From: Melampsora larici-populina 98AG31
Taxonomy: Eukaryota; Basidiomycota; Pucciniomycetes; Pucciniales; Melampsoraceae
Assembly (NCBI RefSeq): GCF_000204055.1
Contig: NW_006768770.1
Coordinates: 1,255,623 to 1,319,622 of the forward strand
Direction: 5' to 3'
Length of the DNA: 64,000 nt
Shown here: piece after piece, positions 1-10,316 of the stretch
How the letters are laid out: each line of letters begins with the position of its first letter
Numbering within the stretch: position 1 is the stretch's first letter
Program-made: the position numbers and the translations under genes
Notes under the pieces: generated by a model
The model's input: only the letters and a program-made list of their open reading frames with translations
Database searches by the model: none
What the model was told of the DNA's origin: nothing

Positions 1-278
1 GCGGCAGTCTTGCGCCTCATGAAGGACATGTATTTGAATGTGAGAGACATCATCTGTGGTCAGTCGGCGATTTTAGATACATTATATCAACTGAGTAGTT
101 TACTAACTTGATATCCTTAGACCAAGGGCCTGAAATTGATCGAGTTACATCAATGGAGATTAAATACGCTCAAGTGCTTAGCGAAATGAGGAGCATGTTT
201 TCACAAGTTGAACATTACTTTCAGGAACTTCTCTTGGATGAAAAGGATACTGTCATGTATGAAGCGGGTCATATCTGA
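1..278 (+). CDS. 3' end of a protein-coding gene, product not recognised (partial)
   Basis: The window opens inside a plus-strand gene. Codons in frame 1 run from base 1 to 57; one base (58) is left over before a GT donor at 59. The intron 59-120 is 62 bp, carries a perfect TACTAAC branch site at 101-107 and ends TTAG. The next exon (121-278) continues in frame to a TGA at 276-278, giving about 71 C-terminal residues. They are rich in Met, Leu, Glu and Gln (for example MRSMFSQVEHYFQELLLDEK), consistent with an amphipathic helix, and contain no domain I recognise. The splice phase (1 base + 2 bases) fits exactly, so the reading is probably right. The 5' part lies outside the window. Confidence 0.6.
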
Positions 279-555
279 GTTTTGTATTGACAGAGCTTTG
301 TGTTGTTATGTGATTTTCTGGGTCTGTTTGGAATTAAGGTTGTCCGGAGTTCCCTACTGTGCATCTAGCCCTCTGGATGACTTTTGTTTCCACCTTTGTT
401 TTCAATTCTTTCCTCACCTTTTACATAAATCTGGCCTTTTAATTTCGTGGCACGCTTTTTGCTCATGCCATCAAAACTTAGCATTTGCTTACAGAAACAG
501 CTGAAGGTATTTTTGAGCATCAATTTTGATCTCCTGCTTAAAGGTTGGGACGTTC

Positions 556-732
556 AAAGGTTAATGTTACCTTCGAAAGTTAACATTAACTTTCGAGGTT
601 AACATTAACTTTCGGGGTTAACATTAACTTTTGAAGTTAACAATAACTTTTGATGTTAACATTAACTTTCGAAGTTGACATTACCTTTCGAAGTTAACAT
701 TAACTTTTGAAGTTAACATTTCAAAGTTAACA
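556..732. repeat. 20-bp-period minisatellite
   Basis: About nine imperfect copies of a ~20 bp unit close to GTTAACATTAACTTTCGAAG stand head to tail, with drift at the last five bases (CGAGG, CGGGG, TGAAG, TGATG, CGAAG). GTTAAC is itself a palindrome, so every unit contains a HincII-type site. It lies 280 bp after the stop codon of the preceding gene and shows no coding potential. Confidence 0.85.
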
Positions 733-939
733 TGCTGAGCCTCAGACCTATCATTTGGAGCTAGTAAATGGAAACTCAAACACGGGCAAATTTTGATTTG
801 AAATTCAAAGACATTAAATTCCAGAAGCCCTATCAACGCTTGCTCACTTTTTACTTTATTGTCAAAATTTTGTATGCAACACAAAATTTTGTATGCAACG
901 TTTTTTTTATGGATCACAAGAGAAAATGCGAACCTCATT

Positions 940-1300
940 CGCAAATTAGACTGCATCGGATATGGTGGGATTGGGTCGAAAGATGATCACCGATTTTGTA
1001 TCGGGCGCGAGATTGCATCGGGGATGCGGGGTAGATGCGGCCTCGGTTGAGGGCTACGCGATGGGATGATTCTATCGCATTCGGGTTTGAGTCGGAAACG
1101 TACTTTGCGTGTTTGCATCGGGCTGAGGCTCAGTCGGATGCCACGTACCCGGTTTGAAATCGGAGCTGTCTTCGATTGGATCAGCCCGCCCGTTTTTGAA
1201 ACGGACTGAACAATCAGTCGCGTGATGCGTGCTCGATTGCAGATCGGAAGTCTGTCTAATCGCATGACTTGGGCGCGATTCTGCATCGGGGCGCCCTTCC
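940..1300. repeat. CpG-rich patch with dispersed TGCATCGG motifs
   Basis: This 360 bp block is much richer in CG than its AT-rich surroundings. The core TGCATCGG or a close variant recurs at about 951, 998, 1012, 1112 and 1277, and GGGCGCGA precedes it in two places (about 1001 and 1270), as in a degenerate direct repeat. Open frames on the minus strand here have no recognisable domain. It may be a remnant of an unmutated repeat or a short imported element. Confidence 0.4.
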
Positions 1301-2074
1301 CAAAATGACAACAGGAAGGGCTTTCCGACGTGAATTTCTTGGCGGTGAATTTCTATTCTCATCTCTAAAAAAATCAACAACAGATATGTCTATTTACCTC
1401 AAGATGATACAAGGTAAGATACACATGAATACCTCAATCATATGCAGAAGACAATTTTGAATGACACCAAGGACCAGGATTTGGATGAGGTGATGGGAAA
1501 GTTTCTTGAAATTCCAAGTCCCTTCAAACTGCAAAATAGTATAATACTTAGATTACCAATATTCCTTATTCAATCAAGCAAATATGAAAGTTAAACCTTT
1601 TAAAATAATTGCAAAAAATCACCCATATGCAGCATATAGATTACACAAATAGCATAATTACAAGAGCAAGATTGTATCTGCATGTGAGAAATTGTAAAAG
1701 TACAATTGTTTTTGAACAACTAGAGCAACGTGGGCGGCCCGCCGCCCTCACAGTATCTTTTGTACCACAACGCCTTTTGGGCATACCACCCCCCACTCAC
1801 ATGTAACATCGCGCTACACCCCAGAAACAGCACACAATTCCGGTTTGTGCTGTCTACAACTCCCGCCCCCCCTGCAACCAAAAACCCACAAAGCGCCATG
1901 TCTGCATTGCCACAAGAGAGACAGCATGACAACAACCCAAGAAAAGAACCAAAAGATATCGCCGTAATAGTACGACTCATTCCACATATTCTCCAACACT
2001 AAATTTCAACAAACATATTATCCTCGTGACGTCCCATCCTTCTACGCCCCCCAGGCTGATCACTACATACATTA
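1301..2074. other. No supported gene; possible minus-strand coding remnant
   Basis: AT-rich to 1730, then GC-richer. A minus-strand open stretch from about 1899 to 1720 reads MALCGFLVAGGAGVVDS at its start and has a good GT donor (GTGAGT) after a CAT codon, the style of the array genes that follow, but I cannot complete a gene. Nothing else is seen. Confidence 0.3.
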
Positions 2075-2249
2075 TTAATCAATTCCGTGATCTCGACGCA
2101 TTGCCCGATGGGCAGCATTGACCTTCACCCGCTTATTCCAACGTGCGGCTAAAATGCGCGACTTGGTGGCTTTGCGTTTATGGCTTGTATTGATCCCTGC
2201 GGCCATCTTGTCTTCCTTTTGGCATGCGACCTTCGCGACGGAAGAGTCA
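2075..2249 (-). other. Candidate basic C-terminal exon of the neighbouring OB-like gene
   Basis: On the minus strand an acceptor TTTTCAG is followed by 58 open codons ending in TAA. The peptide is very basic (for example SHKRKATKSRILAARWNKR), like a nuclear-targeting or nucleic-acid-binding tail. If the gene at 2315-3236 uses a donor GTGTAA inside its last exon, this exon joins in frame and would replace the short tail given there. I cannot choose between the two forms without transcripts. Confidence 0.35.
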
Positions 2250-2314
2250 CTGAAAAGGCAAAATGTCATTTGACCATCTCACCTCCCCGGACGACAAAAA
2301 CAACGCAATATGAC

Positions 2315-3236
2315 TCACCACGCATCCCCACTCTTTCCTTTTTCTGTGACGTTCGGGTTGGGTGTGCTATCGTTACACGGGGTTATGTTGTAAACCTGTA
2401 ACTGCATATGTTAGTGCGGTAGCCGCCACCAAACTGTGCAAAATTGCTTACCCGGGTTTCCCAAGCCCACTCTTTATCATCGTACCCTTCAATCAACCCC
2501 GCGATCTGGACCTCAGCTCCCTCCTTACAAAATGAATGAAACTTATCTGATTGATGACACCGTTCAACGATATGCTTCGTCATCCAGCACACTGGGCTCT
2601 GGTCCTAAGCAATCAGCGGAAAAGAAACTCAGCAAATGAACGCCTCAGTTCCATCCATCCATCAGTCAACTCACTATTGGATCAAAATCGACGGATGTCA
2701 AAGTCAACACTATTTTGCCACCACGCTTCCCGTCACCCTTTGGAACCGTCTCCATCTTCACTACAATCCCCAAAGCCACCATCGAGACCTTGTTCATGAC
2801 ATCTTTCTCGTACTCGACACCAATAGAATCATTCTTCCCAATCCTCAATATTGTAGTCGTTCCGCAATAGAGATCATCAAGCCTGCGGTTGTTCGAACTG
2901 ATCAACTTACAACTGATGGCGTACACATCGCCCTGGTGAAGTTTATCGATGGCACCCTTGGGCGCAGTCAAGAGGATGGCGGTATTGTACGGGGAGGTTC
3001 GATCAAAGCCAGATGTCGAAATCGTAGTCTCATGGGAAACAAAACCAAGCGCATTTCGACGTGCGTTAGGGACCTAAACAAACACAGGCAAGGTATCAAT
3101 GATTTGAAATACTGATAGCATAATCTCCCCCAGAATCAGTCACCTCAGTGCCAAGACGACCGATAAATTGTACTACAATAGGATGCACAACAGTTGATTC
3201 TCTGGTGGTGGAGGTGATAGTCGAAGTAGCGGACAT
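2315..3236 (-). CDS. Small OB-fold-like protein, array gene 1
   Basis: Four exons on the minus strand: 3236-3144, 3073-2675, 2604-2452 and 2395-2315, giving 241 residues with no stop or frameshift; all three introns are GT-AG and phase 0. Start ATG at 3236. The middle of the protein alternates beta-strand-like segments (VVHPIVVQFIGRLGTE, YNTAILLTAP, KIVLTLTSVDFDP), and the 51-codon third exon carries G-x-x-V-x-I-x-G-x-I-x-x-Y-D, the strand pattern of an OB fold. The same exon length and pattern occur in array genes 2 and 3. By family logic a single-strand DNA-binding role like the RPA genes carried by Helitrons is possible; that is inference. An alternative last exon is given at 2075-2249. 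Confidence 0.6.
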
Positions 3237-4353
3237 GACGTTCGGTTGGTCAAAAGAAGTTGAATTTGGAAAGGCATATCAATCAGATGGATATAACAGT
3301 ATTGATATGATGCACCGTGAGTATTGTAGACTGCTGAAAACCTCATCCAACCGCTTCCCATTTATATTCCATCTCGTCCAGACACTGCTGACAGTTTTCT
3401 CACTTTAGAAGATCGCCCTCACAGCTGAAGCTCCAGCAAAAAACCTGCCAGGGTCCTTTTTTGCTCAATTCGAAGCAGGTGTCCGAACTAATTTCGCCCC
3501 AAGGTACGATGAAATAACATCCAGCGACCCCCAATCACGACAATCGGCACGCATCGTGCTCAACACCTGCCATTCCTCAAGACAACCTTTTGAGATTTCA
3601 ACCCCATAACCCCACTGAGCAATCCCACAACGATTCGTCAATCATCTGGCATTCTTCCCGATCAAGTCCAGCCTCACCCTCTGTGTGATCACATTCCTCA
3701 CGTCGTATGTGATCCCCCTCCAAACGTACGCCTTACCCGGCTGTGTTGCACCTCGTTTTTCCGCCTATAATCACACGAACACATTGTTACACCTGTTCTA
3801 CTCACCGGCCAACCCACAACGTATTCAGTAGCATATTCTCTTCCTACACGCCATCATACCAATGTTCCAACATTCCTCACGGTTAGCGCAGCCTCGTGAT
3901 GATAGTGTCCCGTTTTTTTGACCATAGCTTATCCAGTCAATCTTTGTCTTGCCACCTGTTGATCATTTTTGGCTGATCCACCCCCTCTTCCCCGTCCCAG
4001 GCTCCAGCGAACAAACATGACGTGACACCTGGCTCACGTACCGTTGCAACACTTTCAGCAGCATAACATCTGCCCACACGTCATCATTCGAACGCTCTGA
4101 CATCCCTCATAGTTAGTGCAGCTGATGGCTTTCGGCGTCAGGACCATTGCTTCTCCAGTAAATCATTACCTCGCCCCCTTGCGACACCATTCCTCAAATC
4201 CAGACTGTGCCAAGCCGTCCTCAAGATTCCCAGCCAAGATCGTGAAAGATGGTATTTTTGCAGAAGTATCAATCAATGTTCGACTATATATACAATGAAT
4301 CATAACCCCCAGACCTTTGTCATTCACACCCACATCATAGATAGCCTGCTACA
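3237..4353. other. Gene-free spacer of the array (divergent promoters)
   Basis: About 1.1 kb between two divergently transcribed array genes (1 on minus, 2 on plus). It is C-rich on the plus strand, with repeated CATTCCTCA-like and CACACGTCATCAT-like words (for example about 3850 and 4080), suggesting an old internal duplication. TATATATACAA at about 4286-4296 lies about 60 bp before the ATG of gene 2 and may be its TATA box. No complete reading frame is supported. Confidence 0.4.
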
Positions 4354-5131
4354 ATGCGTCACCCAGCCATTCTGACTGCCACACTCCCAGTTACTACAGA
4401 CGTACGGTGTGCGACTCAATATCTTCACTGTGATCACAACTGATGTACATTTTCCTCTCTTCTACTCAGCCTACTCCCCTCAGTGCCAGTTACTTTGCGT
4501 GGTATCAAAGTACTGGGTCGTTAGTGTTGAATGAACTCGATGGCAGCATCATTGTCCACCCAGTCACCGTCCTTGGACATGTCACGGCGCATGACCTATT
4601 GAAATGTTCCCACACTTACAACATCACCGGTCCGTTGGGCATCAATACCGCTACCGGCGCAGTCACCATTGAACACAATTTCGGCTCTTACGTTGACGTC
4701 GGAGAATTCCAACACACATATCGCCGTCTTGCCGGTCGCGCCAACATCTGCAGCATCGGCAGGATTGTTTCTGTCCTTTTCAGAGAAACCAATGTTGATA
4801 TCTTTCCATGGGACTTGAAACTTGTGGCTACGCATGATTATCTCCACCCTCTAGTAAGTGACATCCTGCTTCATTAGCTTTCACTCACTGATGTCGCTCC
4901 AGACTCGACAGAGACTCGTGTTTTCAGTCATATACGAATTCCGCCATCACACCCCTCCCCCCTGTGAGTGGCCAAATTTATCGATTGGAGCCACTGTATG
5001 GCTACACGGTCACTTGATGAGAAAGGATACCGCAAGTGGCAATCTTGTTGTGCATGTGAGTACAGAACTTTCACCCATTGCATGTCCGACATAATTGTAA
5101 CTAACCTGAACAACATTGTCATTAGGTATAG
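4354..5131 (+). CDS. Small OB-fold-like protein, array gene 2
   Basis: Exons 4354-4401, 4470-4853, 4903-5055 and a last one beginning 5126, where GTA is followed at once by TAG (5129-5131). This gives 196 residues; introns are GT-AG and phase 0. The segment H-T-Y-N-I-T-G-P-L-G followed by G-R-A-N-I-C-S-I-G-R-I-V matches H-N-R-T-Y-V-V-S-G-G and M-V-I-T-G-R-G-R-I-V of array gene 3, so the two are homologues. The 51-codon third exon carries I-G-A-T-V-W-L-H-G-H-L, aligned without gaps with genes 1 and 3. No known domain is named with certainty; an OB-fold nucleic-acid-binding protein is the best inference. A two-codon last exon is unusual, and read-through after 5126 in another frame is open to 5258. 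Confidence 0.55.
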
Positions 5132-5731
5132 CACCACGGGTTGTATGGTATATAAGGATATGAGAACGGTGGTGGTTTTCACACTGCCTGACGTCATGTC
5201 ACGCTTTCAACCTCACCGGGCCACAAAGGCCCATCATCCACAAACAATATTGCTATAACCTACATGAGTCGCTGTGTTCTTTTGTTCTTGCGTCTTAGGC
5301 ATGTCATTGTCTCATCCAAGTAATGCTCCTGCCATGCAATTGAAGTCAAAGCATCCGATTAATAGCCACACCACACCATAAACTATGGAATGAATGATTT
5401 CCATCGCACTACTGACCAATGCCAGCTAAGCAGCATGGGACTGAGATCGCACATTATCGTAAGACAAAAATCAAATGCGGCCATTTTGGGGTGCAAAAGC
5501 GAACATGCACACGGCGAAAATAGCACGGCATCGCACTTTGGTGCTCATTTGTTGTCATAGCAAGACTTTCTACCCGTCATTGACCAAAAGCCCCTCCTCA
5601 GCATAACTATGAACAACACAAAGAGCTCCAGACAGGAGAATACACCTAAACACCACGTCAACCAGACGCCCTACCCCATATCCCCCGCAAACAAAACCTC
5701 CACCGGCCTCCCTCTCTCCACCAACACATCC
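5132..5731. other. Spacer, no gene seen
   Basis: 600 bp between convergent ends of array genes 2 (plus) and 3 (minus). There is no open frame with splice support. It probably holds both 3' untranslated regions. Confidence 0.4.
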
Positions 5732-6506
5732 TCAGTAGTCTCCTACGGACACTAATAAGACATCCGAAACCTAAAATCATTGTCAGAATGTATCATCGTG
5801 GAGAGTGAGAACCACCAATCACCTCAATGTACCAAGCCTCCAACGGTTCATTAAAGTCAACAATGTTGCCACTAAAATCAACAACGTTGCCCAGCCGCAG
5901 CACATCCTCATCAAAATGTGGCATAGTAGCCTCACAACACGCATAGAGGCCGAGGAACCGCACCCACCGACCGGTCTGCAGCGGTCGGAGTCAGTACTGT
6001 ATCGTAACAAAAGGCATGAAGGTGATAAAGCACGCACTCCAGAATCCCAGTCTTTGTGTTCCACAAACAACAACACATCCTGGAATGACCTCCGCACCAC
6101 TCGCTCCACAATCCTACCGCGACCGGTGATCACCATCCTGTTTGGCACTGCCCAATCCCCCACATCCAAGACAGCCACCTCCATCACGGTCTCGTAATCC
6201 GGACTCAGTATGATCTCGTGCGCTGACCGTGTCAAAATGCCACCCGAAACAACGTAAGTGCGATTATGAGACAGCCGCGGCTCAAAGGCATTCTTGACTA
6301 CCATGACACCTTTCGACGCGTAAGTTTCATTCATTATTAGCGTCGCCCTGTGATACCCGTCCGACACCTCGTTATCTGTCTATTACAAAAGAATCACACT
6401 GTCAGAGAGAAACCGCCTTGCAGCCGTGGAGCCCCCTTACAATTCCGTTCATTCGTAAGATGCCATGCTGACGCATTGGTAAGCGTTGCGCGTCCTCGTT
6501 TTCCAT
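5732..6506 (-). CDS. Small OB-fold-like protein, array gene 3
   Basis: Four minus-strand exons: 6506-6441 (22 codons), 6379-6038 (114), 5975-5823 (51) and 5770-5732 (13 including TGA), all joined at phase 0 by GT-AG introns; 199 residues. A longer unspliced frame continues through the second intron to 5819, but splicing to 5975 gives the more credible sequence: exon 3 reads L-G-N-V-V-D-F-S-G-N-I-V-D-F-N, the same G-x-x-V-x-[ILF]-x-G-x-[IL] pattern at the same place as in genes 1 and 2. Exon 2 is homologous to exon 2 of gene 2 (TY...G and GRIV motifs). Function not known; an OB-type nucleic-acid binder is inferred. Confidence 0.6.
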
Positions 6507-7041
6507 GAGATTGAATATGGTGAGGAAACGGGCTGGATTGCGAAACAATTGGGTCGAAGAGATCAGGTACGTATGTGCGGATGTTGAAGTCAAAGATTGT
6601 CCCTTACAAAAGTCAAACGAAGCCGTGTAAACTTGAGAGAAGCTGGGATCATATGGTCCAATACTCTTACCCTACTCCCAATCCCGACCGCATTCTGCAA
6701 CGTAACACAGGGTTTCCCCTTACCAAGGTAATGTGTCATCATAGCCACCCTGCATCGATGGGACCAATGATGTGAACCCCGTCTGCAATTTGGACCCTGA
6801 CGTCCACCAATCACAAATCCTCTCAATGTATCAACAACACCACCGCAGCCATGTACGGCATTGTGACAGGGACTCTTGTCCACACCATTGACCAATTACT
6901 TTTTTGACAGTTGCAATACATATATATGCAAGTTACTGTTACCTGGGATCACCATCAACCACTTGCTCAATTACTACAGCACCTCATCCACTGAATCTGC
7001 ATAGGCGATCAAAGCATCATCACTCAATCCTGGACCCAACA
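6507..7041. other. Spacer with possible further array-gene fragments
   Basis: Divergent promoter space between genes 3 and 4. On the plus strand a frame after TTTTGACAG at 6910 encodes LQYIYMQVTVTWDHHQ and stops at 6992. On the minus strand, G-G-V-V-D-T-L-R-G-F-V-I-G-G (about 6850-6800) resembles the OB-type strands of the array. I could not assemble either into a gene. Confidence 0.3.
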
Positions 7042-7336
7042 ATGGATCACATCAACAATCAAGTCGTTGTGAGTATAGTTTTTCACGCAAAAAACTTTCT
7101 TTATCGCTAACACTTTTGTTTACCTACAGAATCCGCCACTGCCAAACGGCAGCGTATGCTCCATCATTATCATGGGCACACATGTCTGCGAATCACCATC
7201 CCCCAACGCCACCCAACAAAACCACCATTGCAGTCGCCACAACTTGTATATTGTCACCTACAAATTTCAAAACTGCGGCCTTCCCCACATGATCCTCGTT
7301 CCATTTCAAGCGTTCCACACCTTGCACCATCACTAA
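7042..7336 (+). CDS. 77-residue two-exon protein, array gene 4
   Basis: Exon 1 7042-7068 (nine codons, MDHINNQVV), a GTGAGT donor, acceptor TACAG, exon 2 7130-7336 ending TAA; phase 0, like its neighbours. Exon 2 begins with N-G-S-V-C-S-I-I-I-M-G-T, which resembles the OB-like strand of the other array genes; it then becomes His- and Cys-rich (HHCSRHNLYIVTYKFQNCG). No family recognised. It is shorter than genes 1-3 and may be a truncated member. Confidence 0.45.
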
Positions 7337-7790
7337 ACCTTCAAAATGTCACCCCCCACAAATTTCAACAACTTATAAAAAAGTCTGTGTACAATTGTAG
7401 ACCATCAATAGGCGATCTGCGTAAAAGGCTTTCATATGTGGACTTACCGTACTCTACTGTTGATGACACTCATGAGTTTTTACTGTCGATGTTCCAGGAA
7501 ATTTGCACGATAGATCAATTGCAAAGCAATATCAAAATAAGCTGACATATGAATGAAACATAGAGTTGTGCAAACAATGCCAGTGACTGACTACAACACC
7601 GTCTTTACTGCAAACACAAAACACCCAGACCGATACCCCCCTGCCATGTCCCCAATACCATCGCCCCGTCATGACCAGCAGCGTGCCACACCGCTCATCG
7701 CTGAAACCACCAAAAGTCGCAGAACCCCTCTCAAAGCTACACACACATCTGACCAATCCATCTTGTGCCCGTGAGTAGTTGGTCGCCGCT
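7337..7790 (+). pseudogene. Decayed ubiquitin-specific-protease (UCH/C19)-like fragment
   Basis: One frame reads D-L-R-K-R-L-S-Y-V, then V-D-D-T-H-E-F-L-L-S-M-F-Q-E-I (about 7455-7505), which resembles the QQDAHEFLxxLxDxI helix of peptidase C19 (USP) catalytic domains. Downstream, across in-frame stops, comes E-L-C-K-Q-C-Q, reminiscent of the first C-x2-C pair of the USP zinc-binding finger. The Cys box (GNTCYxNS) and the catalytic His box are not visible, and at least two stops interrupt it. It is therefore a remnant if the assignment holds. It lies between the OB-like array and the Helitron helicase. Confidence 0.4.
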
Positions 7791-7893
7791 TTGACAACAT
7801 AAAAAACAACATATAATGGAGGGAAAATCAGTCGTCGCCCCACCGTGAATGTATTCAAAGTTGAAACTTACCAATTGAATGAATTGCAGCGCC

Positions 7894-10018
7894 TCAGTAC
7901 AGAATTTCCTTGAAAACGATGTTTTGTGTTGTGTTCGAAGCCTCAGCTTTTGACATGCAAACACCAACCTTGTCCATAGTTGTGCATCGGGATAGGGCTA
8001 CATACAACTGCCCGTGTGAAAATACAGGACTCGGCAGAAATACCAACACATCGTCAAGACTTTGCCCCTGCGACTTGTTTACCGTCATGCAAAAGGCGGG
8101 GGCGACCGGAAATTGAAACCTGTAGAATGGTAAGGGACAGTGGGCGTTGCCAGGATGGTGCAAGTTGATACACGGTATTGTAATGTCATTCCCTTTTCGT
8201 GGACCATTAATAATCTTGCACGTCAACACATGATTCCCAACATGAGTAACCAACAGTCGTGTGCCATTACATAAGCCTTGCTTCAAGTTCAGGTTCCGTA
8301 ACAGAATCACGGGCATGCCTCTCTTCAATTTCAGGTCGTGAACAGGAAAATTTGGCACATTCAAAGTGTTGAGGACCTCCGGTGCCAGTGGTTCACATGT
8401 CGTGGAGGCGTCATTTTCGTCAATGGATGAAGAGTTGAATAATTCACCATCAATCACACTCAGCAGAGCATCATTAATTGCTGCTACCGTCCTGTTGAGT
8501 GGAGTGATAATTCCGCGCGATTCGTAGTATGCCGCCAACGTTGACCACGCACCCTTTTGTACCATTTTGTTACATTTTTTGTACCTGTTCTTCGCTGCAG
8601 TACTATCGAACACCAATCTTGAAGGAATGCAATGAACTTTCAACTCCCCTAAGTCGACACTTGCTTCGGTTTCCGTCTGTAAATCCCCTGAACCGAGTTT
8701 TAACAGCCATTCAGCGTACAGTATATTGCGAGCTCTCACCGCTCTTGAATGACGCCCACCCAGTAGTCTGACATTTGTTACCAAACGGAACTGAGACACT
8801 AAAGGCCACAAATAAGATCGTTTAAATGATGCTGCTGCTTGCTGGGAGATCGACCCGCGTGGTACAACTGGTAAAGTCTGCCGGAAGTCCCCTGAAAAAA
8901 GCATCCTAACGCCACCAAAAGGTAAGTCTACATTCCGTAATTCGCGTAAGGAGCGGTCCACACAATGAATATCTCTTTTATTCTGCATTGATATCTTGTC
9001 CCAGATTATGACTTCGCAGCTACTGAGCATGCGTCCAATTTTATCATTGCTAGAAAAGGTACACATTGACTCATCATCGGGATTTAACGGAATCTTGAGT
9101 CCAGTGTGGGCAGTGGTCCCTTGGTAAAGTAGTAAAGCCGCAATTCCTGACGACGCGACAGCCACCGCTGAATGACCAGTAGCATTGCAGTAGTGTAGAA
9201 TTGCATTGAGTACAAAGTTTTTCCCCGTTCCACCGGGACCGTCAAGGTAAAATAATCGGCTCTCATACTGGGTGACGGCATCCTTGAAAGCACAAAAGAT
9301 TGCTTGTTGTTCAGCGTTCATCTTGTCCACAGCCGCCTCAAGATAACAGTAACTTGCTTCCGGAGTAAAAGCATCATCGTCGGCACCACCTAACAGCCTA
9401 CCGTAACCGTAACCCGCTAGCAATGCCAAGTCAGGCTTTGGCGCCAATATGAAAGTCAGATCAAGGCCTACTTCTTTCAACACCATTTCTAACCGGCATA
9501 ACCCCAACGCCGTGATCATTTCGGTTGTTGGTTCAACTTTGTTGTTTATCCGCTTCATTGAGTGTTTGCAGTCATCGAACAATTCTCCCGCGAACATGGT
9601 GTAAAGTTGATGTGGATTACTTGGCGGTCCGTATTTCAGGATTATGCAAAACATATTCCTTAGTTGTGATCCTCCCTGAACCAACGCACACTCTTTCATC
9701 GCAGCAATGTAGTGATCATCACTTAATAATAGCCCAAGAGCCATAGCCGCGGCGTTGAAAGTTGGGTGAATAATATTGTTGACGGTTCGTAAGTTTTCAA
9801 AGGAGGTCGGCCCACGGACATGAAACAACAGCAGGCGCAAGAAGTACCGATCCCCGTGCGATAGGCTTGCAAAGTAAAGTCTTGGTATGGTTTTCGAATC
9901 ATTGATACGTTGCTTCCACAGTTTCGCATCTTTGTCCCATCTGAAATAGTCAACAACTTCGGGGTATTTCAATCTACGCACGGAAAACGTGTCATCGCCA
10001 TCGGTAATCATTACATTA
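7894..10018 (-). pseudogene. Helitron helicase (PIF1-like) C-terminal half, catalytically ruined
   Basis: An open frame of about 710 codons on the minus strand ends at 7894. Order of parts: a Helitron linker region with the typical R-L-Y-F-A-S-L-S-H-G-D-R-Y-F-L-R-L-L motif and R-G-P-T-S-F-E-N-L-R-T-V, then the PIF1/RecD helicase with Walker A G-P-G-G-T-G-K-N, Walker B W-D-K-I-S-M, motif III G-D-F-R-Q-T-L-P-V and the C-terminal M-T-V-N-K-S-Q-G-Q and Y-V-A-L-S-R. The family has GTGK[TS] and WDEISM, so both the Walker A Thr/Ser and the Walker B Glu are lost. The Rep (HUH) nuclease half is missing, because a Harbinger element is inserted at 10019; the first four codons of the apparent frame lie in its TIR. 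Confidence 0.85.
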
Positions 10019-10113
10019 GCGGTACACAAACATCTCTACCCGATTGAAAAACCCATGGCAAAAACCCATGACCACCCAATTGGTTTTTGGGTTTTGTCCA
10101 ACGGGTGTTTTCA
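10019..10113. repeat. Left TIR of the Harbinger element
   Basis: Pairs with 15704-15798 in inverted orientation. It contains nested small palindromes (ACCCATGG and ACCCAATTGG words), so the end can fold on itself. Open frames of 20-odd codons start in it on both copies and are spurious. Confidence 0.9.
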
Positions 10114-10316
10114 ATTGGGTTGCCCTGAGATGTTTGAAAACCCTCGCCCGTCCAATCCTCCCCAAGATGCCAAGACTCTCATACCGAAGGCAGCTCTTGT
10201 TCTCACTCGATAGCATCCTCATATCTCAGATTTCGCTTCTTACCACAACCACCACTTCCTCCGTAGCCCCATCTTTCCTTCCAACCTTAGTGGCGACCTT
10301 ACTGCTTGTGTCATTC

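Noticed and set aside
4968..5258. 96-codon plus frame overlapping array gene 2
   Set aside because: It reads gene 2's third exon in another frame and crosses its intron; the phase-0 splice form is more consistent with the sister genes, though the last 40 codons cannot be excluded as an alternative exon.
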